A stretch of 64,000 nt of DNA from Hysterangium stoloniferum (Eukaryota; Basidiomycota; Agaricomycetes; Hysterangiales; Hysterangiaceae). Below are positions 30,601-41,324 of the stretch, piece by piece (within the stretch, counting starts at the first letter, position 1; each line of letters begins with the position of its first letter). Under the pieces are notes generated by a model. That model was given only the letters and a program-made list of their open reading frames with translations. It did not search any database and was not told where the DNA came from. A program made the position numbers and the translations under genes. Location: contig WHVD01000007.1 of assembly GCA_015178975.1 (NCBI GenBank), positions 682,001-746,000 of the forward strand, written 5' to 3'.

Positions 30601-31376
30601 ACATTGGAACAATATCTCCACGTATATTGCAACTACCAACAGGACAATTGGAAATCCTTGTTACCACTTGCAGAGTTTGCTTACAACAATGCACCCTCAG
30701 CCACTACTGGTGTTTCCCTGTTCTTTGCAAATAAAGGATATAATCCAAATATTACATTACATATAGAACGAAATCTCACCTCTGCTCACGCTCAAGAGTT
30801 CACCGCAGACCTCCACGAGCTCCACGAGGAACTCCGGACTGCAATAAAGTCTGCCCAAGAGCAATACCAATTTTCAGTGGACAGACACTGGATTCTGCCA
30901 CCCAACTTCAAGATTGGCGACCATGTTTATGTCAAAGCTCAATTCTTCTGGACTACCCGTCCATCAAAAAAGCTTGCTGAAAAATACTTAGGTCTGTTTG
31001 AAATTATCACACAAGTAGGTTCAGTTTCTTGGACTCTACATCTTCCGGATAGCATGCACGCAGTACACCTGGTATTTCATGTTTCTATGTTAGAACCTTG
31101 TACTGCTAACACTATCCCGGATTGCATGCAATCTCTGCCTCCTCTGGTCATCATTGATGGAGAACCCGAGTTTGAAATCTCACAGATTTTACATTCAAAA
31201 ATTGATAAGCATTGACACACTTGTAAACTGCTTTACTTGGTCAAGTGGGTGGGTTACGAGGGCACCGATGAAGAAACTTCATGGATTTTGGCCACGGAAC
31301 TCAGTAATGCCACGGAAATCGTTACTGACTTTCATACAGCTTACCCACTCAAACCTGGACCATTATCATCTCTCTG
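27530..31376 (+). pseudogene. gypsy #2 pol (PR-RT-RH-IN-chromodomain), broken
   Basis: Protease ALIDSGSTHCFLD (about 27,820). RT begins DLEGIPEKYHDFADVFSERK; a 1-nt deletion near 28,612 (after SKSP) shifts the frame, which resumes with LVQIATGNEWKTTF (28,792), WLVMPFGLTNAPSVF and the YLDDILIYSE catalytic box. RNase H has WKLDFLLIVEMDALDYA and another 1-nt shift near 29,530. Integrase: Zn motif HDHPLSGHFG and CKSCTTC, first Asp in MDFIEHLPDS (about 30,300), second in TSDQGSEFVSHFF, Glu in NQTLEQYL; the frame is open for 321 codons (30,250-31,215). TGA at 31,213 replaces the CGA seen in gypsy #1 (KH-stop-H versus NHRH); the chromodomain KLLYLVKWVGYEGTDEE then runs to 31,376. Confidence 0.9.
27648..27662 (+). 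other. conserved gag-pol overlap, possible -1 frameshift site
   Basis: Gag reads TCG AAA AAA GAG TAA; pol is in the -1 frame (CTC GAA AAA AGA GTA). The 19-mer TCGAAAAAAGAGTAAGCAA is identical in gypsy #1 (minus strand, 21,919-21,901), although the flanks have diverged. A six-A run just before the gag stop is compatible with programmed slippage, but it is not a perfect X-XXY-YYZ heptamer in the gag frame. Confidence 0.4.
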
Positions 31377-31567
31377 ACTGCATTCCATGGACCCCATGTT
31401 ACGTTTGGACTCATTTTCATTATTCCCTGTCGCCCTATGTCTCTCTTTGCTTTACAGATTCTGACATGTCCCTCAAGTCCTGGAGTGGTTTTTCCGCAGA
31501 CTTTGACTTTTATGTTTTTCACACTTTACTTTTATATTCAAAAAAAAATTATTAAACTCTTATTATT

Positions 31568-32460
31568 CTATTCATCTACATTTATGGGACTGTGTTTTTT
31601 CCCCGCCTCCTCTGCGACCTCCACGGCAACCCCATCCTCATCTGACCTGGCATCCTCGGAACTCCCAATTTGCGGCTCTTCATACACATAGCCACCATAC
31701 TCTGCCAGGAACTTCCAAAACTCCTCATTGAGTCCGGACAGCTCCTTCGCCACCACTATGTGGACCTTGTTGCTCTTCTGGAGCAACTCATTTTTGGCCT
31801 CTATGCCCTTGGCAATCCATCCCAGGACCTCATCCAACCTGGAAAACCCATCCAACCCGCTAATGTCTCACACCCTGGACCCCATGGCCTGCTCGTGAAC
31901 GAGCAAGCACCTTGCCTTGAGGTGCGTGCATTGGTAGCAGCCTGGACCCTGGCCAGACTTTCGGTTGCATTCAGTGTTCCGGTCATTAAAACTGGAACAC
32001 CACGGGTCATTCCATGGCAGACTGGCACCACCTTCCTTGCTTTCTGTTGATACGGCCAAGTTTCACAGTTATCCCACGGACCTGAGGCTTACCTTTTGGG
32101 GGCCCTTTGGCTCCCCCTCAGACTCGGACTCCACCTCTGTCACCTTGCACTGAAAATGCCAAGTCAAAAAAAAAAATGACAAGTTGGAATATTGGGACTT
32201 ACCTTTCCCGTGGCAATTGTGGCTCTGTCACCTGCACTTTCTCCACGGCCACCCGTGCAGCCTCCTCCTGATCCTTCTTCCTCTGCCTCTCAGCCTCCTC
32301 TGTGGCCAATGCCACCTGGTACTCCCTGTCCAACTCCTCCTCAGCCTCTCTGGCCTCCCTCTCTACTTCTTCGCATAGTTGGCATTGCTCTTCTCACCGT
32401 GCCAACAGTTGGGCCACGCTCCAAGATGCCCGATATGGTGTGCCTGTGGAGGGCCCAGCC
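31568..32460 (-). pseudogene. antisense Zn2-Cys6 gene of gypsy #2, 5'-truncated
   Basis: Second copy of the antisense gene. Exon 1 (32,460-32,203) has EEVEREAREAEEELDREYQV and TEEAERQRKKDQEEAARVAV and is cut by the module X junction. Intron 1 32,150-32,202 (53 nt, GTAAGT...TTTTCAG); exon 2 32,149-32,093 (KVTEVESESEGEPKGPQK); intron 2 32,044-32,092 (49 nt). Exon 3 has the cluster with the second Cys changed to Phe (C-x2-F-x6-C-x9-C-x2-C-x6-C; CYQCTHLKARC intact), a helical part LDEVLGWIAKGIEAKNELL and an acidic C-terminus ending at 31,568. A 1-nt shift precedes the cluster. It is convergent with pol, about 190 bp apart. Intron positions match the other two copies. Confidence 0.72.
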
Positions 32461-33016
32461 AAGGGATTTTATCTCAGTGTATTCATGCTCTTCGAAAAAG
32501 TGCCTTGTTTTTTACAAAATAAAAATACTATGCTCTTAGATGTAGCTCCAGTTTGCACTACGTCCCAGTGAAAGCTCCTTATGGGCTTAAATGAAGTGCA
32601 ATCTCTTCCTACAGTGTCATGATGTAAAAGGTATATGTAATATCCTGCCCACATCACTTATCGTTGTATTTTCATTTTCTTATCACCTTAGTTTTGTTAA
32701 TATATTGTGTACAGTGGATATATTTTAATGTTTTGAAGCATGCTGGTGTGTGTGTATTAGTACATAATTACATAGATTAATATATGCAAGTTCATAAGTT
32801 GATAGCTGGGTATCTCATTGGACGTGCCAGACCCGGATTTTTATCCATATCATTGCCATTTAAAGAGGGGTTGGTGGTCTAAATTGGATTATAGTCACTT
32901 GTAACTGACCTGATGAGACCTACAATGCTTAGATACATAATGACGAGAACTCAGAATCCCAAGAAATCGTGCAATGGTCGGTGAAAGATGGCAAAAGGTG
33001 CTCGGAAGCCAAGGAA
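32461..33016 (+). repeat. module X, duplicated copy before the second LTR
   Basis: Duplicate of 24,979-25,535 differing by scattered substitutions. Its right end (AGGAA, 33,012-33,016) is the target duplication of the following LTR. Since the X-LTR junction is identical in both copies, the two descend from one insertion. Confidence 0.88.
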
Positions 33017-33224
33017 TGTTATGACCGGACTCCAGGCACTAACCCATATGCCCCCATGCCCCACATGCTGTTAGATTTGGAAATACAATATCTATTAGAA
33101 TGTCCAAGCTGTTATGTCCCTAGTTGGCATCAGTCCAGATGTGGCTGTATAAGTCCCAAGGTAGCATCAGAAGGACTTATATAGAATATGTATATATAAT
33201 CCATTATATCTCACTAGACCAATA

Positions 33225-33298
33225 GGTCCAGTAGCTCAGTGGTTAAGAGCACTGCTTATATAATGCTAGAGGTCCTTGGTTCAATCCCAGGCTGGGTC
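33225..33298 (+). tRNA. tRNA-like sequence, isotype uncertain
   Basis: Acceptor GGTCCAG/CTGGGTC pairs with two G-U wobbles. The D stem GCTC/GAGC is perfect. The T arm is CTTGG-TTCAATC-CCAGG with one wobble. A box TAGCTCAGTGG and B box GGTTCAATCCC fit the Pol III consensus. The anticodon arm (CTGCT...GCTAG) has a C-C mismatch and an 8-nt loop TATATAAT, so no anticodon can be assigned with confidence; TAT (Ile) is possible. A TTTT run lies at 33,304. More likely a tRNA-derived promoter within a mobile element than a working tRNA. Confidence 0.55.
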
Positions 33299-33303
33299 AA
33301 TTC

Positions 33304-33307
33304 TTTT
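33304..33307 (+). terminator. possible Pol III terminator
   Basis: TTTT 5 bases after the tRNA-like acceptor end, the usual position for Pol III termination. Confidence 0.35.
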
Positions 33308-33737
33308 CTATACCTTTAACACATGCACCAAATGTCTGTTTATAGGATTTCCCACCCAGACTCCATACATCAAGACTCGTTACGTTCAACCTCATTATGA
33401 CACATATAAGTTACCAGATTTCCCCCAGACTCCGTCTCTGTCTATGTCCATCTTTGTCCCATGCATCAGTCACTGGACCCCGCTCAGAATCCCGTCACCA
33501 CTCTAATTGAGCCCCATTCCTGTTTTAGTCAAATGACCTGTCATGATTTAGGACTCCACTCCCGCTCCATTTCCCGTTATGGGTTATGCTTTATCATGTT
33601 TTGGACTCCACTCCACCTGTTTGAAATTGGACAACACAATCTAGTAAGGGCACAGCCTATAAGCTGAAGCCAAGTCCTACCAGATATCACACCGGTTTCT
33701 CCAGAGACCTGCCCTGTGTGTGTATCCTAACAAGGAA

Positions 33738-35360
33738 CATGTTCACCCAGACAAGATGTCTCCTCCTGCTGATTGTTTGTGGTAATAGGAGTCCAAAGGC
33801 AGCCAGGTGCTCAAAGAGGTTCCGTTGAAATATAAGAAAAGACTTGATCCAATTGAAGACTCATCACTCCAATGGTTTGAAGCACTGGGAGGAAGAAAGG
33901 CTATCTTGTGCCAGGCTGTTCCACACGCTGGACCATGTCCAGGCGTGCATTCTAGATTAAGGGGACTTCTCTCCATGAGCCACCTGGATCAAATACTGAT
34001 TGACTGATGCTTTGTCTTCTCCAAGATATCTCGTGTCCTTTGTGCTTCTTCCTCCTCATTTTTCTCCCTGAAGAATTGTCCAGCAAAAAATCAACTACAC
34101 TTGTGATCAAAGATATTCAATTCGCTGTCACATAATATCAGTCATAACCAGGTGTATCACCCCGAAAGCTTTGTTATTGCTAATTTAGACCGGTTGCCAT
34201 CAAGTGGTCATGGAATCTGGCTTCCTCGAACTTCTCCTGTATCGCTAAGTATCAGTTATACACTATATGGGTCTCAAACGTGCTTTGTGGTTCTCGTTTT
34301 CCCTTCCTTGCAATATTCGTGATGGTCATTTTTCTCAAGTCGGATCCCATGGGAGCGAGGCGCTCCATCATCAGGTCAAGGTTTCTAATGGAGAGAAATA
34401 CTTGATTGAATCGGCCCAACACCCTTTCAAAGGCCCTTCCTTTTATTCCAGATTTTGTGCCTCATGGTAGCCAATCAGGAGATTAAACCTAGGTTTTAAA
34501 TATTAAGTGAATCGGACTGAGAGAACTGTCGGCATGGATTAGTGAGTTACGGGTGGTGGTTACTGCTCTTCAATGAGTTGCTTCTTGCTATCTCAACTAA
34601 CTGATACGCTGCATTCTTTGAAAGCTCCGAGTCGTATTCTATTTGAAGTGATTCTCGTTGATAAATTGGATGTGATTCTGGCCACCACTAATGGCCACCA
34701 ATATGTGCAACGTATGTATAGAATCAACGAGAAACTGCGAAGCACACAAAGTAAAAGTGACAACATGCGCTCTTAAATGCCCTCAAACTATGTAGCTTTA
34801 CATAAGTTAGAAATATTGCCAAAGGGGAGTTAACTGAAGACGAAAAGTAGTATCTTGCACGATTTCTTGGGATTCTGAGTCCTCGTCATTATGTATCTAA
34901 GTATTTGGTCTCATCAGGTCATTTACAAGCGACTATAATCCAATTTAGACCACCAGCCGCTCTTTAAATGGCAATGATATAGACAAAAATCCGGGTCTGG
35001 CACGTCTAATGAGATACCCAGCTTTCAACTTATGAACTTGCAGATAATAATCTTTGTAATTATGTCCCAATACACACACACCAGCATGCTTCAAAACATT
35101 AAAATATATCCACTGTACACAATATATTAAAAAAACTAAGGCGATAAGAACATGAAAATACAACGATAAGTGACGCGGGCAGGATATTACATATCCCTTT
35201 TGCATCATGAACCTTGAAGGTCCAGGAAGGGAAACGAGGAGCATAACCATGACAACATTCAACCATATCGGGGTTTCCGTCACGATCCAGGTTGCTGGGA
35301 AAAGACAAAGGACTCCAACTCAAGCTGGGGGATAAAAGTACTGTACAGTGCAAAGAAATA
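33738..35360. repeat. gene-array flank: module X right half, module Y, inverted X
   Basis: 33,738-34,100 matches 48,520-48,880 (continuation of module X beyond the LTR insertion). 34,130-34,850 matches 44,660-45,350 and 62,520-63,180 (module Y, found 3' of the array genes). 34,855-35,280 is module X inverted, with the abrupt junction GTAGTATCTTGCAC. Open frames here are not conserved between copies; no gene is supported. Confidence 0.6.
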
Positions 35361-35364
35361 TTCG

Positions 35365-36290
35365 CTGATGACAAAGCTCATAATATACAACCGAATGGGA
35401 CGATGGGAAGACCAGAATCTCGTTGATGGGTTTTGGCTCAGCTACCTCACTCGGCTCAGGCTGGGAATAGCAATTCAAGGGAGCATTGATTTATTGAGGT
35501 AGGGATACAACAACGTCAATCAGTGAATACATTCAAAATGCTCACGTCCTTTTAGACCCACCTATCCCCGTCGAATTCGAAAACAGGCGGGGATGGTCTT
35601 AGAAGGGTTCTGGGTTTCAAATGGTGGAGGGCAGAGGAACTAACGAAACACTGCCAAGCTTCTGGCATATTTTGGTTCGGCCTTCTCCTCGTCTCCCGGC
35701 GCGCGATGGGACTATAGATATCGGCCATCAACTGCAATTACGTCTTCGCTGTACAATGCTGTAATCAAATCAGCGCTACCAACGTGGATGAGATTGCGTC
35801 GACATTTATGCTTCAAATCCCCGGATATTTCTCATCACCATGCATTGCGGTTATCGTGCATCAGGACAGTGGGAAGATCAGTAAGTATGCCGTATATATT
35901 GGCTAGAGCCATCTAGGAGAGCTAGGTAGACTCGGCTAGACACACTACCTTCGCGAGATCCCTATCTCCTAGTCGGTATAAAAGCTTCCTATAGATATAG
36001 GGAGTCTAGGGAGGTTAGAGAGTCCACATAATGGGTGTAGACATTCCCAAATCCCTTATGTGGACATACCAGGTCCCGTGCGTCAACTGCCTGTAGTGGA
36101 GCTCACTGCGATCAGAGGTTACATTGAATTATAGGTACAACCGTACGTCGCGATATCACATCATTTCATCCTGCCCACCAAGCCCACAACAGACAAAAAC
36201 TACCCACACCGACGTTCCTTGTATGTGTCTCCTGTACGGCGTTTCATATGTTGGCCGCATCAAGATGCCTTGTTTCGATATTTTATTCCG
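35365..36290 (+). pseudogene. array gene, inverted fragment (U0)
   Basis: The only array piece mainly on the plus strand. It reads the end of exon 2 (RLGIAIQGSIDLLR, about 35,458-35,500), the 55-nt class intron (GTAGGGATAC...TTTTAG), then exon 3 (PSTAITSSLYNAVIKSA, about 35,715) and, after an insertion of about 190 bp (35,875-36,068), VELTAIRGYIEL-like and exon 4 starts to 36,290. Frameshifts throughout. The insertion carries a strong hairpin (36,022-36,065). Confidence 0.65.
36022..36065. repeat. perfect 10-bp stem-loop in U0 insertion
   Basis: GTCCACATAA ... TTATGTGGAC with a 24-nt loop that itself starts TGGG and ends near CCCA. It is at the end of a ~190-bp insertion absent from sister copies, with a TATAAAA at about 35,977. 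Confidence 0.6.
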
Positions 36291-36309
36291 GAAGTGAATG
36301 CTGCGCTTT

Positions 36310-36680
36310 TTAGGTGCAGTTAGCCCGAGAGTCGACTTCCAGGCTTAGTATTGTGGCCGTGCTCCTACAGGATACACACTGTTCCATCCTTTCCTTTTAA
36401 CCAACTTGAGGGCCCACTAATCCTTCTTGTATAATACAGGCAGGATATTCTCACGTCACTTTACCATTTTGACACTTATTCCTTGGAATTCATCAGATCA
36501 TTTTAAAAGCCTCTAATTCTTTTCCAAGTTCTGTGCCTCATGATAACCAATCCGGGAATTGAACACAGAATTTGAAGATTAGATGAATCTGACCGATTGA
36601 TGTCAGCATGCATTAGTGAATGTTTGTTACGGGTGTGTTTTGCTACTCTTCAATCACTTGCCTCATCTATCCTAGCTACC
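36310..36680. repeat. array flank modules Z and Y joined directly
   Basis: 36,310-36,440 matches the 5' flank of array genes (for example 38,875-38,960; 51,545-51,640), and 36,530-36,680 matches module Y. In full units a gene lies between them, so a gene has been deleted here or the blocks were rearranged. No coding sequence. Confidence 0.55.
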
Positions 36681-36681
36681 T

Positions 36682-36933
36682 GCAATGCGTGGCTCAATCA
36701 ACGATCAATACCTCGGTTACTGCCTTGAACGGGCAACTGTCGCGACCCATTCCTTCCTTTGTGTCATCGCCACACCTTTCACTGGTGTGTGCGTAACATT
36801 TAATTCAAACTGCAGATCAGTGTTGGAGGACCATTATTGGCATACCGATGCTCTTGTTTCATCCATTGCGCCAGCCCAATTTCTCTATAACACCAATACA
36901 CAATCCGAATCAGGAGGAGGGATAGTACTATGA
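36682..36933 (+). pseudogene. inverted last exon of array gene U1
   Basis: Plus-strand AMRGSINDQYLGYCLERATV, AHSFLCVIATPFTGVCV and LEDHYWHTDAL: the last-exon content of the array gene, here on the opposite strand. U1 on the minus strand stops matching at RLLPHC (about 37,131), exactly where this text begins. The 3' flank to about 37,130 is also inverted, so about 450 bp flipped. Confidence 0.75.
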
Positions 36934-37130
36934 CGCTTTCCTTAACTCGCCACTCGCCTTTTGGCAATATATCTAATTTATGTAATGTTACATAGTTTGA
37001 GCCCATTCAATACCGCATATGGTGACTTTGTACCGCCTGTGTGTGCTTGGCAGCATCTCGTTGATGCTAGACAACATTTTGCATACTGGTGGGCGCTAGT
37101 ATTGGTTAGAATCACGGCCTATTTTCACAA

Positions 37131-38832
37131 TGTGGAAGGAGACGAGAGAGGATGGGAATGATATTGAGGCTGCGCATTGTGGTACACGCGGATTCGATGT
37201 CGGAAGATCCAGCTATCAGCTTCAGAGTCACATCAATCAGGTCTTCGCCTGAAAACAGGAGCAATAAATTTGGACGGTTGTGTGTCAGAATCATACTGGT
37301 AGGATATTTTCATGGGAAGATATGAGATGATGTTGGAAGGTAAAGCATTGTCAACACACTTTAGGAGGGGTTCAATGAGCGAGGAAACCACATTCAGCTG
37401 ATGGATATGATCCATGCGAAGCGTGCTGTCGTGGAAGAAGGTTTCTAGGGCCTAGGTATTACGCGACAGTGAATTTAACGTGCTGCCATCGATATAAAGT
37501 GTCAAGGACGCTATAAAGAGGTTTGTGTCGTCCACTATAATCTTCAATACATCTCCAGCAATATCTCGAAACCAGGCATCTTGGTGCATGCAACACACCA
37601 GAAGGTGTACAGGAGATCCAAACAAGGAACGTCGATGTGACTGATTTTGTCTATTGTGGGTTTGGTGGGCCAGATGAAATGATGTGATGTCGCGACGCAC
37701 GGTTGTAACCAGAATTCAATGCAACCTCTAATTGCAGTGATATCCCCTACAGACAGCTGACGCACGTGGCAAGTTTGTTCCACGATATACCCAAGCCCGG
37801 CGAGGAGGGAGGTAGGTTTACAAAAGGATGATAAATATCCGGCGATCTGTAGAATGAATGCCGACGCAAGCTCATTCAGGTTGGTGTGTAGCGGTGATTT
37901 AATGACAGCATTGTAAAGCGAAGGCGTAATTGCAGTTGATGGGCGATCTCTATCGTCCCATCGAGCGCCGGGAGACGAGGAGAAGGCCAGAGCCAATTCT
38001 GTCCGTCCTTCGTTCCTCCGCTGTAAAGCATTTAAATTGAACATCTCTAAGACAACTGACGCCTGTTGTCGAATTCGATGCGGGTAAGTGGGTCTAGAAT
38101 GGTGAGTATTTTGAGTGTACTCAATGATTGGCGCTGAAGTATCCCCACCTCATTAAGTCAATGGTCTCTTGAATTAATATCCCGATTCTTCGCAGAGTGA
38201 GATGATTTATTATTAACTTCTTAAAGGCCCTACCGTCTCCATACGCCATTCGCTTGTATATCATCAATTTTGCCATCAGTGCAGCTGTCTTTGCGTTATA
38301 AAGAACATTCCTCCCAACCCTTTCCAAACCGGCTCCACAGTAATACCCGGGGCTAATTTCAACACTTGAAGATGAACTCTCCGGAGATGAGCCGAGTCAA
38401 TGTCATGCCTACGATATGGGCTGAGTTTGGATGTGGCGTTGGTGGATCTCCCTTGTGTCTTAATATTATTCGGTGGGTCATGGCAACTTATCTTTCCTTG
38501 GCACTGAAAACATCCGCTCTGTGAACAGTCTCCACCAAAAGGATGTTTCGTTTGCGCACCCATTCCTCCACACCACCTTCCACGTCTTCTTCCGACAGTG
38601 CTATGTGCTGGTCGTCGTCATATGCTCGGCAACATAAACAGGACCCATGTTCGAGACAGCTACATTACCCTCGAAGCTTCATCAGAGGTCTTTCCCTCAT
38701 TCCAGTTTCATCGATCCCCTGTCGTTCCATCCTCAATACAGCCGGGGAAACCAAGGGTTTTAGCCAGTCAACCTCTTGGAGGAGGGAGAGGGCATCCTGC
38801 TCACTCGGAGCTATCTCGTCGGACGATGACAT
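37131..38832 (-). pseudogene. array gene copy U1, nonsense and 3' inversion
   Basis: Member of the unknown five-exon family (see 45,408-47,375). ATG 38,832 (MSSSDEIAPSEQDALSLLQE). In exon 1, CAA has become TAA after KLRG (about 38,667). Exon 2 has CHDPPNNIKTQGRS and GITVEPVWKGLGG. Intron 2 is 38,094-38,148 (55 nt). Exon 3 (LYNAVIKSPLHTNLNELASA) and exon 4 (SLFGSPVHLLVCCMHQDAWF) remain readable, then DLIDVTLKLIAGSSDIESAC to 37,131, where the sequence inverts. Not functional. Confidence 0.75.
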
Positions 38833-38949
38833 TGGTGGGTAGCAGTAGTACTCGGAAGGGATGGAATGCTGCGCCTTTAAGCGGAAGGTAGCCCGAGAGT
38901 CGGTTTCCAAGCATAGCATTGTGGCCGTGCTCCTCAGGATACACACCGT

Positions 38950-41320
38950 TCAATCCTTTCCTTGAAAACAACTTGAAGTCCCACTTATCTTTCTTGAATA
39001 ATAAAGCCAGGATATTTTCAAGTTACCTTACCCTCTTTACACATATTCCTTCCATTTCACCAGATGATCTCCCGCAGACAACACACATGGCAGCTAAGAA
39101 TAAATTGACAGGCCGTCACCGCGCAATATGCTACCTTCCGAGTTCTTCAGTGCTAGCTTTCAGGGAAATCCAGATCTCCCGTCAGAAGTGACATCTCCAC
39201 GGATAGAATATGTCAGTGCAGTGGAAGCTATCCATGGCAGTGCTTATTAGGTACAGCCCCAGGCACTTTCGACTCCGGCTAGCGTTTCGTGTTCAATTCT
39301 TTCATACTTGCAAGTAATCCATTCCAACAATTCATTACTGATGCTAATGGGCGTCAACCCTCTTTGTGCCGACTCCGTCCGGCTCTTATCAACAAATTGT
39401 GCGTGAAATCATTATTCAATGACTATTAATTACACGCTAGTCTTATTATTACCCTGACCTTCTCAGTAACCTAATTCGCCCCAGGCTCACCTTATTTATT
39501 AAACACTTGTCAATCCGACTCGACAATGTCAAGGTAGATGAAACATTGTGAGCCACCATAGCTTGACCTCTTGGAGAGCTGTTCGGGTGTGTAAAGATTC
39601 ACCATACTCTATATGCCTTCACGTACCTCACGTACCTTTTTCCTGCCAACTTGTCCGCCCCCTTCGAAGCCGATCGCTCCATTGTCCCTGGTGACTTCAC
39701 AAAAGCTGTTGTAGCAATCTTCATTCCCTCCCACTGTAGTGATTTCCTATCGTATCCGGGGGTATTATGCCAGTTGACCCATTCACGTTCACTTGTTTTC
39801 ATGATTCTTGTGTTTGGACCGAATTAGTGGTTTGAGTCTATATCAAGCTCTAAGCTCACATCCGTTGGTCCACCGTTGCTAGAACCATATTTGGCCCGCC
39901 TTGAAAACATTATACTTGATGGAGGGCCTGAAGCATAATCGATATTTTTCTCAGAATTTCCATCTCAAAGCTATGTCATGCTCTCCGCAGCAGCATTTCG
40001 ATTTCACTATCCCTACACGTTCTACACACGCAATGATTAAGGCTTGATCTGTGCGTTCGTTTCGGCCATCATCTCTTCTCCTCACTATTCACTTTATTTA
40101 TCCAAAGGCTAGTGTTGTTCCAGGAGGCTAAACCCCCTTCGAACGTTCTTATGGCTCACATCAGGATTGAACCACCTTGAATTGCACTCCTGCTGCAGTA
40201 TACTTTCTTGTCTCATTTTAACATTCAGGACCGCTCACCTTTTTTAGAAAAGGTGGCAATTGTACTTCATGCAACATACTCCAACTGAGATGAAAGGAGA
40301 TATCCACTCGGTTTGCACTGAGCGCCATTCTTGTTTACCATCACGTTTGTGCCATGCATAGTCCAGGTATTGGCAAGAACTCTTGAATATTGTCAGACTC
40401 ACAAATATCAACAACGTGTGTATAGCATCAACAAGAAGCTGCCAACCACACACGTGCGGTAAAAAGTGACTATATGCGCTCTTTAATTCGCTCAAACTAT
40501 GTAGCTTTACACAAATTAGAAATATTTCCAAAAGGGGAGCTAAGTAAAGAGTAATAGTATTATTCTCCCTCCTGATGCGCAGATCGTCGACGGCAGTGGG
40601 CATATGGCAGCTACAAATAGTTTGATGAGCCTTCGCCACATAATGTGGCAACTTCCGACTTCTTGAGCGCTAGATTTTTGGGAAATTCAGCTTTTACATG
40701 AGTTGAGAGGTGACATCTCGATTGATAGAATATTTCAACGCAGTGGATGCTATCCATGACAGTGCTTCTTAGGTACAGCCTCGGGCGCTGTCCACTACGG
40801 CTATATCTAACGGGAACATCCGCTTCGTATTCAATTCTGTCGGAATTCCAATGTCGATAATTCTTTGCTGAGGCTAAATTGGCGTAAATAGTGAATATGC
40901 CTAATTACACGGTCCATCTGAGTGAAGTCAGCTAACAAGAGTAAACCCCGTAGGGAAAGCATCAGGCGCCGAGCGGCGAAGTTTGGAAATAGAAGTCTAC
41001 GGCACGAGATATGATTCCACAAGCCAGCACCTAGAGCGACCGTGGTAGAAAAACTTCATGCTATGAACCGTACACCCCCTGTAATGATAACTTGGATAAT
41101 AATCACTTGACACCGACCTGATTAGGCCTGAGACCTTTAGAGAGATAATGACGATATCTTTGAATCGCGAGGAATCATGAAATGGTCGGTGAGAGATGCC
41201 AAAAGGTACTCGGACGCCAGGGAACGTATTCTCCAGTATAATGGTGACAACATGTCTACTCTGATCCTTGTTTGCGGTACTCGGAACACGAATCCCGGCA
41301 GGTGCTCATCCCTACCTCAT
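38950..41320. repeat. array flank between U1 and U2 (modules Z, Z2, W, X remnant)
   Basis: 38,950-39,240: 5' flank repeats found upstream of each array gene. 39,250-39,520 matches 47,820-48,040 and 62,000-62,210. 39,600-40,400 matches 53,880-54,750 (module W). 40,620-40,800 is a second copy of the ATAATGTGGCAACTTCCGAC block (also 47,665; 59,325; 61,815). 41,090-41,320 is a module X remnant joined to U2. Open frames such as 40,244-40,651 are not shared between copies. Confidence 0.5.
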
Positions 41321-41324
41321 CAAA

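Larger units (their letters stand above)
25536..32460 (+). mobile_element. Ty3/gypsy chromodomain retrotransposon #2, lacking its own 3' LTR
   Basis: Order: 5' LTR, gag (26,389-27,662), pol with PR-RT-RH-IN-chromodomain (27,530-31,376), antisense Zn-cluster gene (32,460-31,568). The internal part stops at 32,460, where the sequence jumps into module X, so the element's own PPT and 3' LTR are missing. The LTR at 33,017-33,732 sits in the second X copy with its own perfect duplication. Closely related to gypsy #1 in protein order and motifs. Confidence 0.85.
33069..33321 (+). mobile_element. 253-bp LTR-like insertion containing a tRNA-like unit
   Basis: TGTTAGATTTGG...CCTTTAACA, flanked by CATGC (33,064-33,068; 33,322-33,326). 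TGTTA/TAACA ends plus a 5-bp duplication fit an LTR. A tRNA-like sequence occupies 33,225-33,298. The empty site is seen in the sister LTR (about 25,594). Alternatively it is a tRNA-containing non-autonomous element of another kind. Confidence 0.65.
33017..33732 (+). repeat. solo-like LTR of the gypsy #2 family, duplication AGGAA
   Basis: TGTTATGACCGG...TATCCTAACA, flanked by perfect AGGAA (33,012-33,016; 33,733-33,737). Downstream sequence continues module X as seen uninterrupted at 48,510-48,840. It contains a nested 253-bp insertion (33,069-33,321) absent from the copy at 25,536. Confidence 0.9.

Noticed and set aside
33225-33298. Functional tRNA-Ile(UAU)
   Set aside because: Anticodon stem has a mismatch and the loop has 8 nt; position inside a mobile insertion argues for a derived sequence.
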